NCBI RefSeq assembly: GCF_019635155.1
Contig: NZ_JAHBZY010000019.1
Coordinates: 1 to 64,000, forward strand
Reading direction: 5' to 3'
Source of the DNA: Nitrosomonas sp.
GTDB taxonomy: Bacteria; Pseudomonadota; Gammaproteobacteria; Burkholderiales; Nitrosomonadaceae
DNA: 64,000 nt
Position numbers and translations under genes: made by a program. The notes under the pieces were generated by a model. It saw only the letters and a list, made by a program, of their open reading frames with translations, did not search any database and was not told the origin of the DNA. Below, one piece after another: positions 56,470-64,000 of the stretch. Positions within the stretch are counted from its first letter, which is position 1, and each line of letters opens with the position of its first letter.

Positions 56470-56743
56470 CCTGAAATCCTTTTGTGTTGTAACGAAAAAA
56501 TAACCTTTAAAAGATTAGCTACCAGATCAAGAATGGAAAAACCTTCTCATCTTTGCCAATATCTCTCTTCACAAACCATTGGAATCGAAATGCTCAAATA
56601 TTTTATTCTGATGTAAATTATGCAATTGCTTTAAAACGAGGCTAAGGTTAGATGTATTTGATCTTTTAGGGCTTTTATCACATTCTCTATATATTTAATT
56701 AAAATTATGATCTCGAATAGAAATCAGCTTGATTCGACTGTAT

Positions 56744-58591
56744 TTATTCAACTGTCACCGCTTTAGCTAGATTCCTTGGTTTGTCGACATCAGTACCTTT
56801 TACGAGAGCAGCATGATAAGCAAGTAATTGCAATGGGATAGTATGCAAAATCGGGCTTAATAATCCAGTATGCTCGGATAGACGGATGACATGCAAATGA
56901 TCGCTTGGTACGATTTGAGAATCAGCATCGGCAAATACATATAATTCACCCCCACGCGCTTGCACCTCCTGCAAATTGGATTTAAGTTTTCCGAGTAGCT
57001 GATCATTTGGAGCAATGGCAATCACCGGCATTTCATTATCCACCAGGGCGAGCGGGCCGTGCTTTAATTCGCCAGCTGCATAAGCTTCAGCGTGGATATA
57101 TGAAATCTCTTTAATCTTGAGCGCACCTTCCAGTGCTATCGGGTAATGCACGCCACGACCTAGAAATAATGCATGGTGCTTCTGAGCAAAACTTTGCGCC
57201 CAGATTTTGACTTGTTCCTCTACTTGCAGCGCATGTTGTAATGCATTTGGTAAGTGGCGCATAGCTGCAATCATTTCACACTCGGCTTGTTCAGTCAGCT
57301 TGCGTTGCACCTTAGCCAATGTAACAGTCAGCAACAATAGTGAAGCGAGCTGTGTAGTAAATGCTTTGGTCGATGCTACACCGATTTCCGGGCCAGCACG
57401 GGTCAGGAAGCGCAAATTAGTTTGTCGCATCAATGCACTTTCGGGTACATTGCAGATCGCAAGACTATAGCTGTGACCAAGTCTTTTGGCATAATCAAGC
57501 GCTGCTAGCGTATCGGCAGTTTCGCCTGATTGCGAAATGGCAACAACCAATGTCGCCGGACTAACAACCGGGGTTCGGTACCGGTATTCACTGGCAATCT
57601 CAACATTGCATGGAAGACCGGCAACCGTTTCCAGCCAATAACGAGCGACCAATCCGGCATGATAGCTGGTACCGCATGCCAGAATTAGGATCTGTTTAGT
57701 GTTGGTGAATACTGACTCTGCCTCACTCCCGAATAAATTTGGAGTGATCAACTGAGTATTCGATAGCATTTCCAAAGTATTGGCAACAGCGCCCGGTTGC
57801 TCAAAAATTTCTTTCTGCATGTAATGCGTGTACGAACCTAGACCGATTTCTTCATTAGACAAAAGCGATTCGTGTACAACTCGATTTACTGGTTCACTCA
57901 GTTGATTATTTAAGTAATTGACGATATGAAAACTGTGACTATAAATTTCCGCAATATCGCCCTCTTCGAGGTAAATTACATTGCGTGTCACTTGCAGCAA
58001 TGCAGAAACATCCGATGCCACATAATTGCCATCTTCACTTACCCCCAGAATTAGCGGTGCGCCATGGCGAGCCGCGACGATTCGCTCCGGATCCGCTTCT
58101 TCCATAATAGCGATGGCATAAGCGCCTTGCAGATCTGCTATTGCTAAACAAACTGCTTTGAATAGATCCGATGTTTGCTTGAGTTTGAAATCAATCAGAT
58201 GTGCGATAACTTCGGTGTCGGTATCCGACAAAAAATGGTATCCGTGATTTTTGAGATTTGCACGAATAGCCTCGTGATTTTCTATGATGCCATTGTGCAC
58301 GACCGCAATGCGTGATTCTTCTCCGGAAAAATGTGGATGTGCATTACGTTCTGAAGGCTCCCCGTGCGTTGCCCATCGGGTATGAGCAATACCTGCAAGA
58401 CCTTTTGCTTTGTGTTGCTCTACCAGCTTGCCAAGCTCATTGACACGCCCTGCTGTGCGCAATCTTTTTAGACCGTAATCGGTAAATACAAGACCTGCGG
58501 AATCGTAACCTCGATATTCAAGACGTTGCAATCCTTCCAATAGAACAGGAATTACATTTGCTTTTGCAATTGCACCAATAATTCCACACAT
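56744..58591 (-). CDS. glmS: Glutamine-fructose-6-phosphate aminotransferase
   Basis: A 615-aa enzyme that makes glucosamine-6-phosphate from fructose-6-phosphate and glutamine, the first step to UDP-GlcNAc. Cys-2 is the glutaminase nucleophile (MCGIIGAIAK), with GLQRLEYRGYDSAGL and HTRWATHGEPS; two SIS domains follow (ACGTSYHAGLVARYW, SQSGETADTLAALDY) and the C-terminus KPRNLAKAVTVE is complete. It can feed the WecA-like enzyme and cell-wall synthesis. It is set apart from wza by 274 bp and is probably constitutive. Confidence 0.95.
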   Translation of the reverse strand: MCGIIGAIAKANVIPVLLEGLQRLEYRGYDSAGLVFTDYGLKRLRTAGRVNELGKLVEQHKAKGLAGIAHTRWATHGEPSERNAHPHFSGEESRIAVVHNGIIENHEAIRANLKNHGYHFLSDTDTEVIAHLIDFKLKQTSDLFKAVCLAIADLQGAYAIAIMEEADPERIVAARHGAPLILGVSEDGNYVASDVSALLQVTRNVIYLEEGDIAEIYSHSFHIVNYLNNQLSEPVNRVVHESLLSNEEIGLGSYTHYMQKEIFEQPGAVANTLEMLSNTQLITPNLFGSEAESVFTNTKQILILACGTSYHAGLVARYWLETVAGLPCNVEIASEYRYRTPVVSPATLVVAISQSGETADTLAALDYAKRLGHSYSLAICNVPESALMRQTNLRFLTRAGPEIGVASTKAFTTQLASLLLLTVTLAKVQRKLTEQAECEMIAAMRHLPNALQHALQVEEQVKIWAQSFAQKHHALFLGRGVHYPIALEGALKIKEISYIHAEAYAAGELKHGPLALVDNEMPVIAIAPNDQLLGKLKSNLQEVQARGGELYVFADADSQIVPSDHLHVIRLSEHTGLLSPILHTIPLQLLAYHAALVKGTDVDKPRNLAKAVTVE

Positions 58592-58954
58592 CGGCTGTTT
58601 ATCTCCTCACATTGGTATAAAAAGGATAAAGCTTAATTAAACAAAACATTGCAGGATAATTCTTTTAATTATAAAAAAATACTCAAACTACCCCATTTTG
58701 ATCACGACTTGTAAATCAAAATAATAGAATTCACAACATTGATTGTTTCGAGGTCTAATATCTTCTGCTTAACCCGTCAATTCATATTTAAGAGGTAAGA
58801 GATAAAGGGAATTTATTCTATCTTTTTATAATTTTACCAGAAAATCACTTGATTGAAATAGAGTCATTTGTCCCTAACAAACTCATTATTATGATTATTT
58901 CTCATAGAAAATATCCCAATTTTGAATAAACTAACGATCGATGTGCTTAGTAAA
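58592..58954. other. AT-rich gap upstream of glmS, no gene seen
   Basis: 363 bp with no open frame of note. It should contain the glmS promoter and the 3' end of the wzb-like transcript. I saw no glmS-riboswitch-like core. Confidence 0.4.
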
Positions 58955-59395
58955 TTACAATTTCTTTATCCACTGTGATACTCCTTGTTCAATCGACAAC
59001 AGTGTTTTTTCAAAGATATGAATTTCTTTTTGATACGGATCCGGGATATCGAATCTTCCCCATTCACCCAATCGAAAAATCTTACCTCGCGCAGTCGGTT
59101 CAATTTCTTCAATTGTATTTTTCTGACTAGATTCCATTACTAAAATGAGCTCTGATTTACGAATCATTTCTTGATTGAGCTGGCGAGCACGATAACCAGA
59201 AATATCTATGCCTTTTTCCAGCATCAGTTGGCATGCTTTTGGATCTGGTGGATGCCCTACTAATGCACCAAGACCGGCTGAACTTATTTTGCTATCTAAC
59301 TTGCCAGCCTCAATGAATTCTTGTTTAAATAATCCTTCAGCCATCGGACTTCTGCATATATTTCCGATACATATGACAAGTATATTATTGAGCAA
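58955..59395 (-). CDS. wzb: Low-molecular-weight protein tyrosine phosphatase (Wzb-like)
   Basis: A 146-aa phosphatase. The catalytic loop is CIGNICRSPMAEG near residue 9 (CX5R), and the general acid DPYQKE lies near 119 (IPDPYQKEI). LRARQLNQEMIRKSELILVM is the typical core. It removes phosphate from Wzc's tyrosine tail and so allows polymer export. It is separated from wza by glmS, but in the same direction. Confidence 0.9.
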   Translation of the reverse strand: MLNNILVICIGNICRSPMAEGLFKQEFIEAGKLDSKISSAGLGALVGHPPDPKACQLMLEKGIDISGYRARQLNQEMIRKSELILVMESSQKNTIEEIEPTARGKIFRLGEWGRFDIPDPYQKEIHIFEKTLLSIEQGVSQWIKKL

Positions 59396-59438
59396 ATTAA
59401 TTTATCCAATGGTCGTTAGTTATCAAACACTCAAACAT

Positions 59439-60545
59439 CTAGCGAAATACTGAATTTTTTTCATTCATGTAATAAAGCTCCATAAAACCGAAGCCGGTAT
59501 GTGTGCCTTGCACACTCACTGCACCTTCCCAATAGATATTATAAGTCGTTAACTTAGCATCAAATTCATTACTTTCATTCCTACTCTTAATCGTGATTCT
59601 GATATTCTTCGATGGAATTTCAATGTTCCATTCTGTCGGATAAACAATATTTGTCTTTTTACTGGTCCACTCTTTCTTAGGAATAACATTAAAATCTTCT
59701 GCAGAGAGAGTTTCAACATTTCCATTCTGATTAAAGGTACCCATATAAAGAATTTTTTCACTTGTTTTCTTATCGCGTAGTTGATAAATCATCAGATCTA
59801 TGGAATCACTCAGTTGAAGACTGAACCAATCCCATGTCAGTTGCCCCACAGAAAAATCACCCCATTGATGATCAAACCAGGAAATTCCTGTTACTTTTTC
59901 TACAGTATTACCTATTTTCAAAACCCCTGAGATTTTCATACGCGAGCGTGAGTAATAGTAACTATCACCCGCATCTTTTAACAAAATAACGCCATTTCCG
60001 CCATGGATAATCGGCGGCTGTGTACTAACCACATTTAGTTCGAGACTTATATTCTCGATGTTAAATTTTAGCTGATCGACACCATTGCCCCCTGTCATCA
60101 ACCAATTGCCTTGGATAAATTCAAAACCATTTTCTTTGCTTTTCGATGGATTACCAGCTGTTCTTCGCTGAGCAGTCAGGTATTTGCCTGTTTGATAATC
60201 ATTGATTGAGGCATGACTAACCATATGATGAGCAACATTGTTTAGCAAAAATACCGTATAGTGAAAACTATATTGCTTCCCCGAATCTGTATTCAAATAG
60301 CCATTGTAGTACCACCATTCCATTTCGGCGTAATGCGGCGTATCATCTTTTGGCAATGTTACTAAACTGCTATTGCGTGCGATGCTTTCAAACCAGTCAT
60401 CTGATGGTTTAGTGAATAATACTTCGTAAAAAATCCATGTACTAAAAGCTCCAATCGCACTTATTAGAACCAATATAATTAACTGTCTTTTAGAGAAGTC
60501 GTGTCTACTGAAGATTATGCGAGTTTTTCCGCTTTTTCTCATCAT
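59439..60545 (-). CDS. CrtC/AttH-type lipocalin-like protein
   Basis: A 368-aa protein from the ATG at 60545 (a second ATG follows at once). One membrane anchor (LIILVLISAIGAFSTWIFYE), then the CrtC/AttH domain: EMEWWYYNGYLNTDSGKQYS, HYTVFLLNNVAHHMVSHASI, ISWFDHQWGDFSVGQLTWDW and a C-terminal GTHTGFGFMELYY. Family members include hydroxyneurosporene synthase (carotenoid 1,2-hydratase) and AttH proteins of unknown role. No carotenoid genes are nearby, so the enzyme activity should not be assumed. The longer open frame covers a terminator hairpin, which rules out a start upstream. Confidence 0.78.
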   Translation of the reverse strand: MMRKSGKTRIIFSRHDFSKRQLIILVLISAIGAFSTWIFYEVLFTKPSDDWFESIARNSSLVTLPKDDTPHYAEMEWWYYNGYLNTDSGKQYSFHYTVFLLNNVAHHMVSHASINDYQTGKYLTAQRRTAGNPSKSKENGFEFIQGNWLMTGGNGVDQLKFNIENISLELNVVSTQPPIIHGGNGVILLKDAGDSYYYSRSRMKISGVLKIGNTVEKVTGISWFDHQWGDFSVGQLTWDWFSLQLSDSIDLMIYQLRDKKTSEKILYMGTFNQNGNVETLSAEDFNVIPKKEWTSKKTNIVYPTEWNIEIPSKNIRITIKSRNESNEFDAKLTTYNIYWEGAVSVQGTHTGFGFMELYYMNEKNSVFR

Positions 60546-60578
60546 TGTTTCTGTTGTACTTTTAGATGCAAGAGCATA

Positions 60579-60612
60579 TAAAAAAACAGCGCATCTTATC
60601 AAGAGCGCTGTT
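60579..60612 (-). terminator. Rho-independent terminator behind the PEP-CTERM gene
   Basis: On the minus strand AACAGCGC, a 12-base loop, GCGCTGTT and then TTTTTTATAT: a perfect 8-bp stem with a T-run. It lies between the PEP-CTERM gene and the CrtC-like gene, inside the longer open frame of the latter. Confidence 0.75.
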
Positions 60613-60737
60613 GAGCGGTTTATGGTTATTTTACAGAATCCTACCAGCGTATATTTATTCAAATAATACTGGTGTAAAACATTTACTTCTGCATTATTAT
60701 TTTAGTAGTAATTTAATTGCAAGATTAATTCAAAGAA

Positions 60738-61532
60738 TTAATTTTTACGTATAAACAATTTTTTAGACATTAGCATACCGCACAAACCTAGAATTAATAG
60801 AAGATACATGGATGGCTCGGGAACTGCAGAAACCGTTAATTGTGCACCGGTAAAAAGAAAATCTTCATAAGTTGTTTGTGCGAGCGCAGTATCAAACCCG
60901 AAAATCGCTGCTGCTGCCACAAATGCAGGAGGCAAAGAGGCTGGATCATACAAATTTAAAGCCATTAAATCGAAAGATAAATTCCCTGACAAGCCTGCAT
61001 TATTCATCAGAGCAGTTATATCGAAATCGTATGCTGCAACACTTGGTGCCAGCAGACCAATGCCCGCTGCCGCTGCAATTAATGCAATATCAGTTATAGG
61101 ATTTGAAGTCAAAGGACTTTCAAAACCATCGCTTCCAGGAAACGTAGAATTAAATGGGAAAACGTTCGCTGTATCAAACAAAGGATTGGTTTGTTCCACT
61201 TCAACAGGTGCATACGAACCAGTATTAAAAGCACCATCGCTGATGTTTGTCACTTGTGCCCATTCTCTTGGGATATCAATTGCACCAAATCCTTTCAGGG
61301 TAGTCGAAATATCATCAGACAAAAATAAAGTTAATTTTGCCGATGTTACTGTACCTGGACTCCACAACGGTGTATAACCGATCGAACTATTATATATTCC
61401 ACTATTTTCAGTAATCAGGTCTGATGTCGCTGCACTATTAAAAGTGTAAGTAGTGCTACCAATTGCAGTATTAATACTAAACATTGTTGACGAAATTACT
61501 GTCACAATAAAAATTTTGAATAGTTTCTTCAT
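60738..61532 (-). CDS. PEP-CTERM sorting-signal protein
   Basis: A 264-aa exported protein: signal peptide MKKLFKIFIVTVISSTMFSI, beta-rich mature part (LTLFLSDDISTTLKGFGAID, LSFDLMALNLYDPASLPPAF) and a C-terminal sorting signal: the motif VPEPSMYLLL, a short hydrophobic helix (ILGLCGMLM) and a basic tail (SKKLFIRKN). PEP-CTERM proteins are cut by an exosortase and typically occur in bacteria that make exopolysaccharide. No exosortase gene lies in the window. The Shine-Dalgarno site AGGAAG supports the start. Confidence 0.9.
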   Translation of the reverse strand: MKKLFKIFIVTVISSTMFSINTAIGSTTYTFNSAATSDLITENSGIYNSSIGYTPLWSPGTVTSAKLTLFLSDDISTTLKGFGAIDIPREWAQVTNISDGAFNTGSYAPVEVEQTNPLFDTANVFPFNSTFPGSDGFESPLTSNPITDIALIAAAAGIGLLAPSVAAYDFDITALMNNAGLSGNLSFDLMALNLYDPASLPPAFVAAAAIFGFDTALAQTTYEDFLFTGAQLTVSAVPEPSMYLLLILGLCGMLMSKKLFIRKN

Positions 61533-61834
61533 TTTTTCTTCCTCTATTATTATTCAAACAATAAACTAAATCTTAATCACAACATGCAACCTGGTCATTC
61601 TGAAACAAACTTACATTCAATCACCATCCAATGGAAAATCAAGAAATCTCATTCCAAACTTAAATATTTGATACTTATATTTCTTTACCTATATACATTT
61701 GCGCTATAAGAGTTAGCGGGTTTGAAGTATATAGGAGCTTATTCGATTTTTATAGTATAGATATATTATTTTTTTCTCGAGCATAAAAAAACAAGCCTAT
61801 AAAATTAGGTTTTTTTATGATTAACCTTTCCGAT
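61533..61834. other. AT-rich gap with the doxX terminator
   Basis: 302 bp. Close to doxX, AAGCCTA and TAGGTTT form a short stem (with a G-T pair) at about 61793-61812; on the minus strand GGCTTGTTTTTTTATG follows, a plausible terminator for doxX. Otherwise only the promoter region of the PEP-CTERM gene is expected. Confidence 0.45.
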
Positions 61835-62212
61835 TTAGTGCAGGCGGCGGCTATCCAAACTATAACTTCCGGCACCGTGTATCGCCAACAGCAACAATCC
61901 GCCCGTAATCGCGATATTTTTCATAAACATGATCATCTGTATCTGATCCGCAAGATTATTATGAAAAATAACCGCTGCCACGAGCGTGAAACCAGCCAAC
62001 GCCAGCGACACCCATTTTGTTTGCCAGCCGGCGACCAACGCCAGTCCTCCGCCAATTTCCAATGCGATCACTAACGGCAGTAACATACCAGGCACTCCCA
62101 TGGCTTCCATGTAACCTTGCGTACCTTCATAACCGCCTATTTTAAATATTCCGGACAATAAAAAGATTTGCGCCAGAAAAACTCGTGCTACCAATTGACC
62201 TATTTTTTCCAT
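61835..62212 (-). CDS. DoxX-family membrane protein
   Basis: A 125-aa protein with four helices from ATG 62212 (AAGGAG upstream): VARVFLAQIFLLSGIFKIGG, MLLPLVIALEIGGGLALVAG, WVSLALAGFTLVAAVIFHNN and IAITGGLLLLAIHGAGSYSL. It belongs to the DoxX/YphA family; members are found next to pirin genes and are often tied to oxidative or thiol stress. It follows the pirin gene by 31 bp. The 3' end of this gene has a decayed twin at 39605. Confidence 0.85.
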   Translation of the reverse strand: MEKIGQLVARVFLAQIFLLSGIFKIGGYEGTQGYMEAMGVPGMLLPLVIALEIGGGLALVAGWQTKWVSLALAGFTLVAAVIFHNNLADQIQMIMFMKNIAITGGLLLLAIHGAGSYSLDSRRLH

Positions 62213-62243
62213 TTTGAATCTCCTTAAATTGTAATGTATAAAA

Positions 62244-63113
62244 CTATTGTTTATGCTTAGTCCACGCACGATCGCGCACAAAACGATTGGATTGAAAATC
62301 CTGCAACGCCTGATCGATTTCCTCCCGAGTATTCATCACAAACGGACCATATTGCACCACCGGTTCGCCAATCGGCTTACCGCTGACCACCAGCAATCGC
62401 GCCCCCTTTTTTCCTGCGGTAAAATCGAGCGTTTCACCAGCGCTATTCAATGCCACCAACGAATGCAGCGCGACGGTTTGGTGTTGTAATTGTCCATCGC
62501 CTTCGAATAGATACAAGAAACTATGGTGTTGCGCTGACAAGTGGTGTTGAAAATGCTTGCCGGGGTGTATCCGAACATCGAAATAAGAAACATCCGTAAT
62601 GTGATCGACGATCGGCGATTGCACGTCGGCAAAGCCGCCGATCAGCACTTTTACCTGGTAATCGGGCGCATCGACCACCGGGAAAGCTTCTGCAGCGTAC
62701 TCCTGATATTCCGGATGATCCATCTTATGCATCGCCGGCAAATTGATCCATAATTGAAAACCGCGCATCAAGCCGTTTTGCTGTTTCGGCATTTCCGAAT
62801 GAATCACGCCGTTGGCGGCTTTCATCCATTGCGCCGATCCCGGCCCCAAGTTACCGCTGTTACCCATACTATCCTGGTGTTCCATACGACCATCGAGCAT
62901 ATAGGTAAAAGTAACAAATCCGCGGTGCGGATGCGAAGGGAAACCGGCCAGATAATCCTCCGGTTTGTCGCTGCTGATATGATCCAGCAACAAAAATGGA
63001 TCGTAATTGCGTATCACGGGCATACCGATCGTGCGATAAACAGTAACACCGGCACCCTCCGGCACTGCTACTGCCGGAATAACTCTTGCTGCATTGGCTG
63101 TCGTCGTATCCAT
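62244..63113 (-). CDS. Pirin-family cupin protein
   Basis: A 289-aa bicupin. The metal site is visible: FPSHPHRGFVTFTYMLDGRM with HxH, then EHQDSMGN with the further His/Glu ligands. The rest follows the YhhW/pirin layout (AQWMKAANGVIHSEMP, and QLWINLPAMHKMDHPEYQ). Pirins of this group may oxidise quercetin or act as redox-responsive regulators. It forms an operon with doxX and is divergent from a LysR gene, a frequent arrangement. Confidence 0.9.
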   Translation of the reverse strand: MDTTTANAARVIPAVAVPEGAGVTVYRTIGMPVIRNYDPFLLLDHISSDKPEDYLAGFPSHPHRGFVTFTYMLDGRMEHQDSMGNSGNLGPGSAQWMKAANGVIHSEMPKQQNGLMRGFQLWINLPAMHKMDHPEYQEYAAEAFPVVDAPDYQVKVLIGGFADVQSPIVDHITDVSYFDVRIHPGKHFQHHLSAQHHSFLYLFEGDGQLQHQTVALHSLVALNSAGETLDFTAGKKGARLLVVSGKPIGEPVVQYGPFVMNTREEIDQALQDFQSNRFVRDRAWTKHKQ

Positions 63114-63239
63114 GGTTCACTCCTTTTAAACATTGTGTTCATTTAATCGACGGAAAGCATTATCATCGTTGTTATAATAAGAATAAATACTCATTAACAT
63201 AAATGACTGTTCTTATATCAGCAACAATAAGGAACCTCT
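63114..63239. promoter_or_regulatory. Divergent promoter region between pirin and LysR genes
   Basis: A 126-bp spacer; LysR regulators usually bind such spacers. ATTATCATCGTTGTTATAAT at about 63158-63177 ends in a -10-like TATAAT reading toward the LysR gene. A clear T-N11-A box was not established. Confidence 0.35.
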
Positions 63240-64000
63240 ATGGATCGATACGAAAATATGAGCACGTTCGTGCGCGTGGTCGAAACCGGCAGTATCAGCG
63301 CTGCTGCGAATCGCATGGATGTTGCAAAATCCGTCGTAAGCCGGCGTTTGAAAGAACTTGAAATGCATCTGGGCGTGGAGTTGTTTCACCGTACGACGCG
63401 GCAAATGAATCTAACCGATAGCGGCCGGGCGTTTTATCAGCAAGCGGTGCGCATTCTCGCGGACATCCTCGAAACCGAGCTGGCCACCTCGCAATCGCAC
63501 GGCGCATTAAAAGGTAATTTGAAGGTGGCGGTGCCACTCAGTTTCGGATTGATGCACTTAGGACCCGCCATCAACGAATTTTTGCAGCAACACCCTGACA
63601 TTGAATTCAACCTGGACTTCAATGACCGGCAAGTCGATTTGCTGGCGGAAGGCTTCGATCTGGCCATTCGTATTGCCAGTTTGCCCGATTCGAGTCTCAT
63701 CGCACGCCGTCTTGCGCCTATCCAAACTGTCTTGTGCGCCAGTCCGGATTATCTGGCGAAAAATGGCACGCCACAAACACCGGAAGAGCTGCGCCAGCAT
63801 CGCTGCCTGGCGTACAACCTGATCAGTAACATCGAGCAATGGCAAATTCACGATGTCAACGAGCAACTAATCAAAATCACCATTAAACCCTATCTGAAAG
63901 CCAGTAATGGCGAATTTCTTCGGGACGCTGCCGTAACCGGTCTGGGCATTATCCGGCTACCGACGTTTATCGTCTATCAGGAAATCGAACGCGGTGCTTT
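63240..64000 (+). CDS. LysR-family transcriptional regulator (3' end off the right edge)
   Basis: The ATG at 63240 with AAGGA upstream opens a frame that reaches the edge (253 codons). The N-terminal helix-turn-helix reads MDRYENMSTFVRVVETGSIS, AAANRMDVAKSVVSRRLKEL and LGVELFHRTTRQMNLTDSG, followed by the substrate-binding domain (GALKGNLKVAVPLSFGLMHL, LDFNDRQVDLLAEGFDLAIR). It belongs to the common LTTR subgroup with AhpC-like effector folds. The divergent pirin-doxX genes are the likely target. Perhaps 40-50 residues are missing. Confidence 0.92.
   Translation, partial: MDRYENMSTFVRVVETGSISAAANRMDVAKSVVSRRLKELEMHLGVELFHRTTRQMNLTDSGRAFYQQAVRILADILETELATSQSHGALKGNLKVAVPLSFGLMHLGPAINEFLQQHPDIEFNLDFNDRQVDLLAEGFDLAIRIASLPDSSLIARRLAPIQTVLCASPDYLAKNGTPQTPEELRQHRCLAYNLISNIEQWQIHDVNEQLIKITIKPYLKASNGEFLRDAAVTGLGIIRLPTFIVYQEIERGA

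Noticed and set aside
58592-58954. glmS ribozyme/riboswitch
   Set aside because: No core resembling the glmS ribozyme was seen, and that element is typical of Gram-positive bacteria.
59439-60545. Carotenoid 1,2-hydratase (crtC) as a firm call
   Set aside because: Only the lipocalin-like family fits; no carotenoid genes are near, and AttH-type relatives lack that activity.
60546-60662. Longer start of the CrtC-like protein
   Set aside because: The region contains a Rho-independent terminator for the upstream gene and encodes no sensible leader.

Overview
The window looks like a chromosomal segment of a betaproteobacterium, most likely a nitrosomonad (Nitrosomonas-like). This is inferred from the mla phospholipid-transport operon followed by an ABC exporter and a BolA gene, the DUF4124 and FimV-like proteins, a PEP-CTERM protein beside an exopolysaccharide locus, and overall protein character. 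No rRNA, tRNA or CRISPR array was recognised. No ammonia-oxidation gene lies in the window, so the genus is an inference.

Layout. (1) 1-3450: the end of a GC-rich integrated island on the minus strand: tyrosine integrase, AlpA-type regulator, and RepA and RepC of the IncQ/RSF1010 replicon type (RepC runs off the left edge). The integrase lies next to the 3' end of guaA, a known integration target. (2) 3454-13401: core genes: guaBA, a DUF4124 protein, a FimV-like protein, a TolB-like beta-propeller and a large exported M1-M28-PDZ peptidase. (3) 13.4-18.4 kb: an accessory patch with a nuclease-helicase protein of probable defence type, a zeta-toxin-like kinase with a 69-aa partner, an orphan copy of that partner, a duplicated and decayed secreted protein gene, and two copies of a 150-bp palindromic element, one inserted in frame inside the peptidase. 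(4) 18.3-23.4 kb: an Aer-like chemoreceptor, a 741-aa protein of unknown function behind a hairpin-rich leader, and a 37-aa membrane peptide. (5) 23.5-29.6 kb: djlA, bolA-type gene, ABC-2 exporter and mlaBCDEF. (6) 29.7-40.9 kb: AGCS symporter, thermonuclease, P2-type cation ATPase, a two-domain conflict-type protein (nucleotide-deoxyribosyltransferase-like plus DUF4071/TPR), sdhCDA without sdhB, and a DUF4143 ATPase. (7) 41-59.4 kb: an exopolysaccharide locus transcribed leftward. (8) 59.4-64 kb: a CrtC/AttH-type lipocalin, a PEP-CTERM protein, doxX, pirin and a divergent LysR gene cut by the right edge.

The polysaccharide locus reads as a Wzx/Wzy pathway: GlmS supplies glucosamine-6-phosphate, a WecA-like enzyme starts the lipid-linked unit, Gmd and Fcl make GDP-L-fucose, several glycosyltransferases extend it, Wzx flips it, Wzy polymerises it, and Wzc/Wza with the phosphatase Wzb control length and export. 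Six central genes overlap each other by 4-20 bases and include three unusual members: a phosphotransferase-like, a thymidylate-kinase-like and a nucleotidyltransferase-like protein.

The most interesting items are the in-frame palindromic element (comparable in behaviour to Rickettsia palindromic elements), the DUF4071 protein resembling the N-terminal half of animal ASK kinases, the nuclease-helicase protein, the duplicated zeta-partner genes, and the IncQ-type integrative island.
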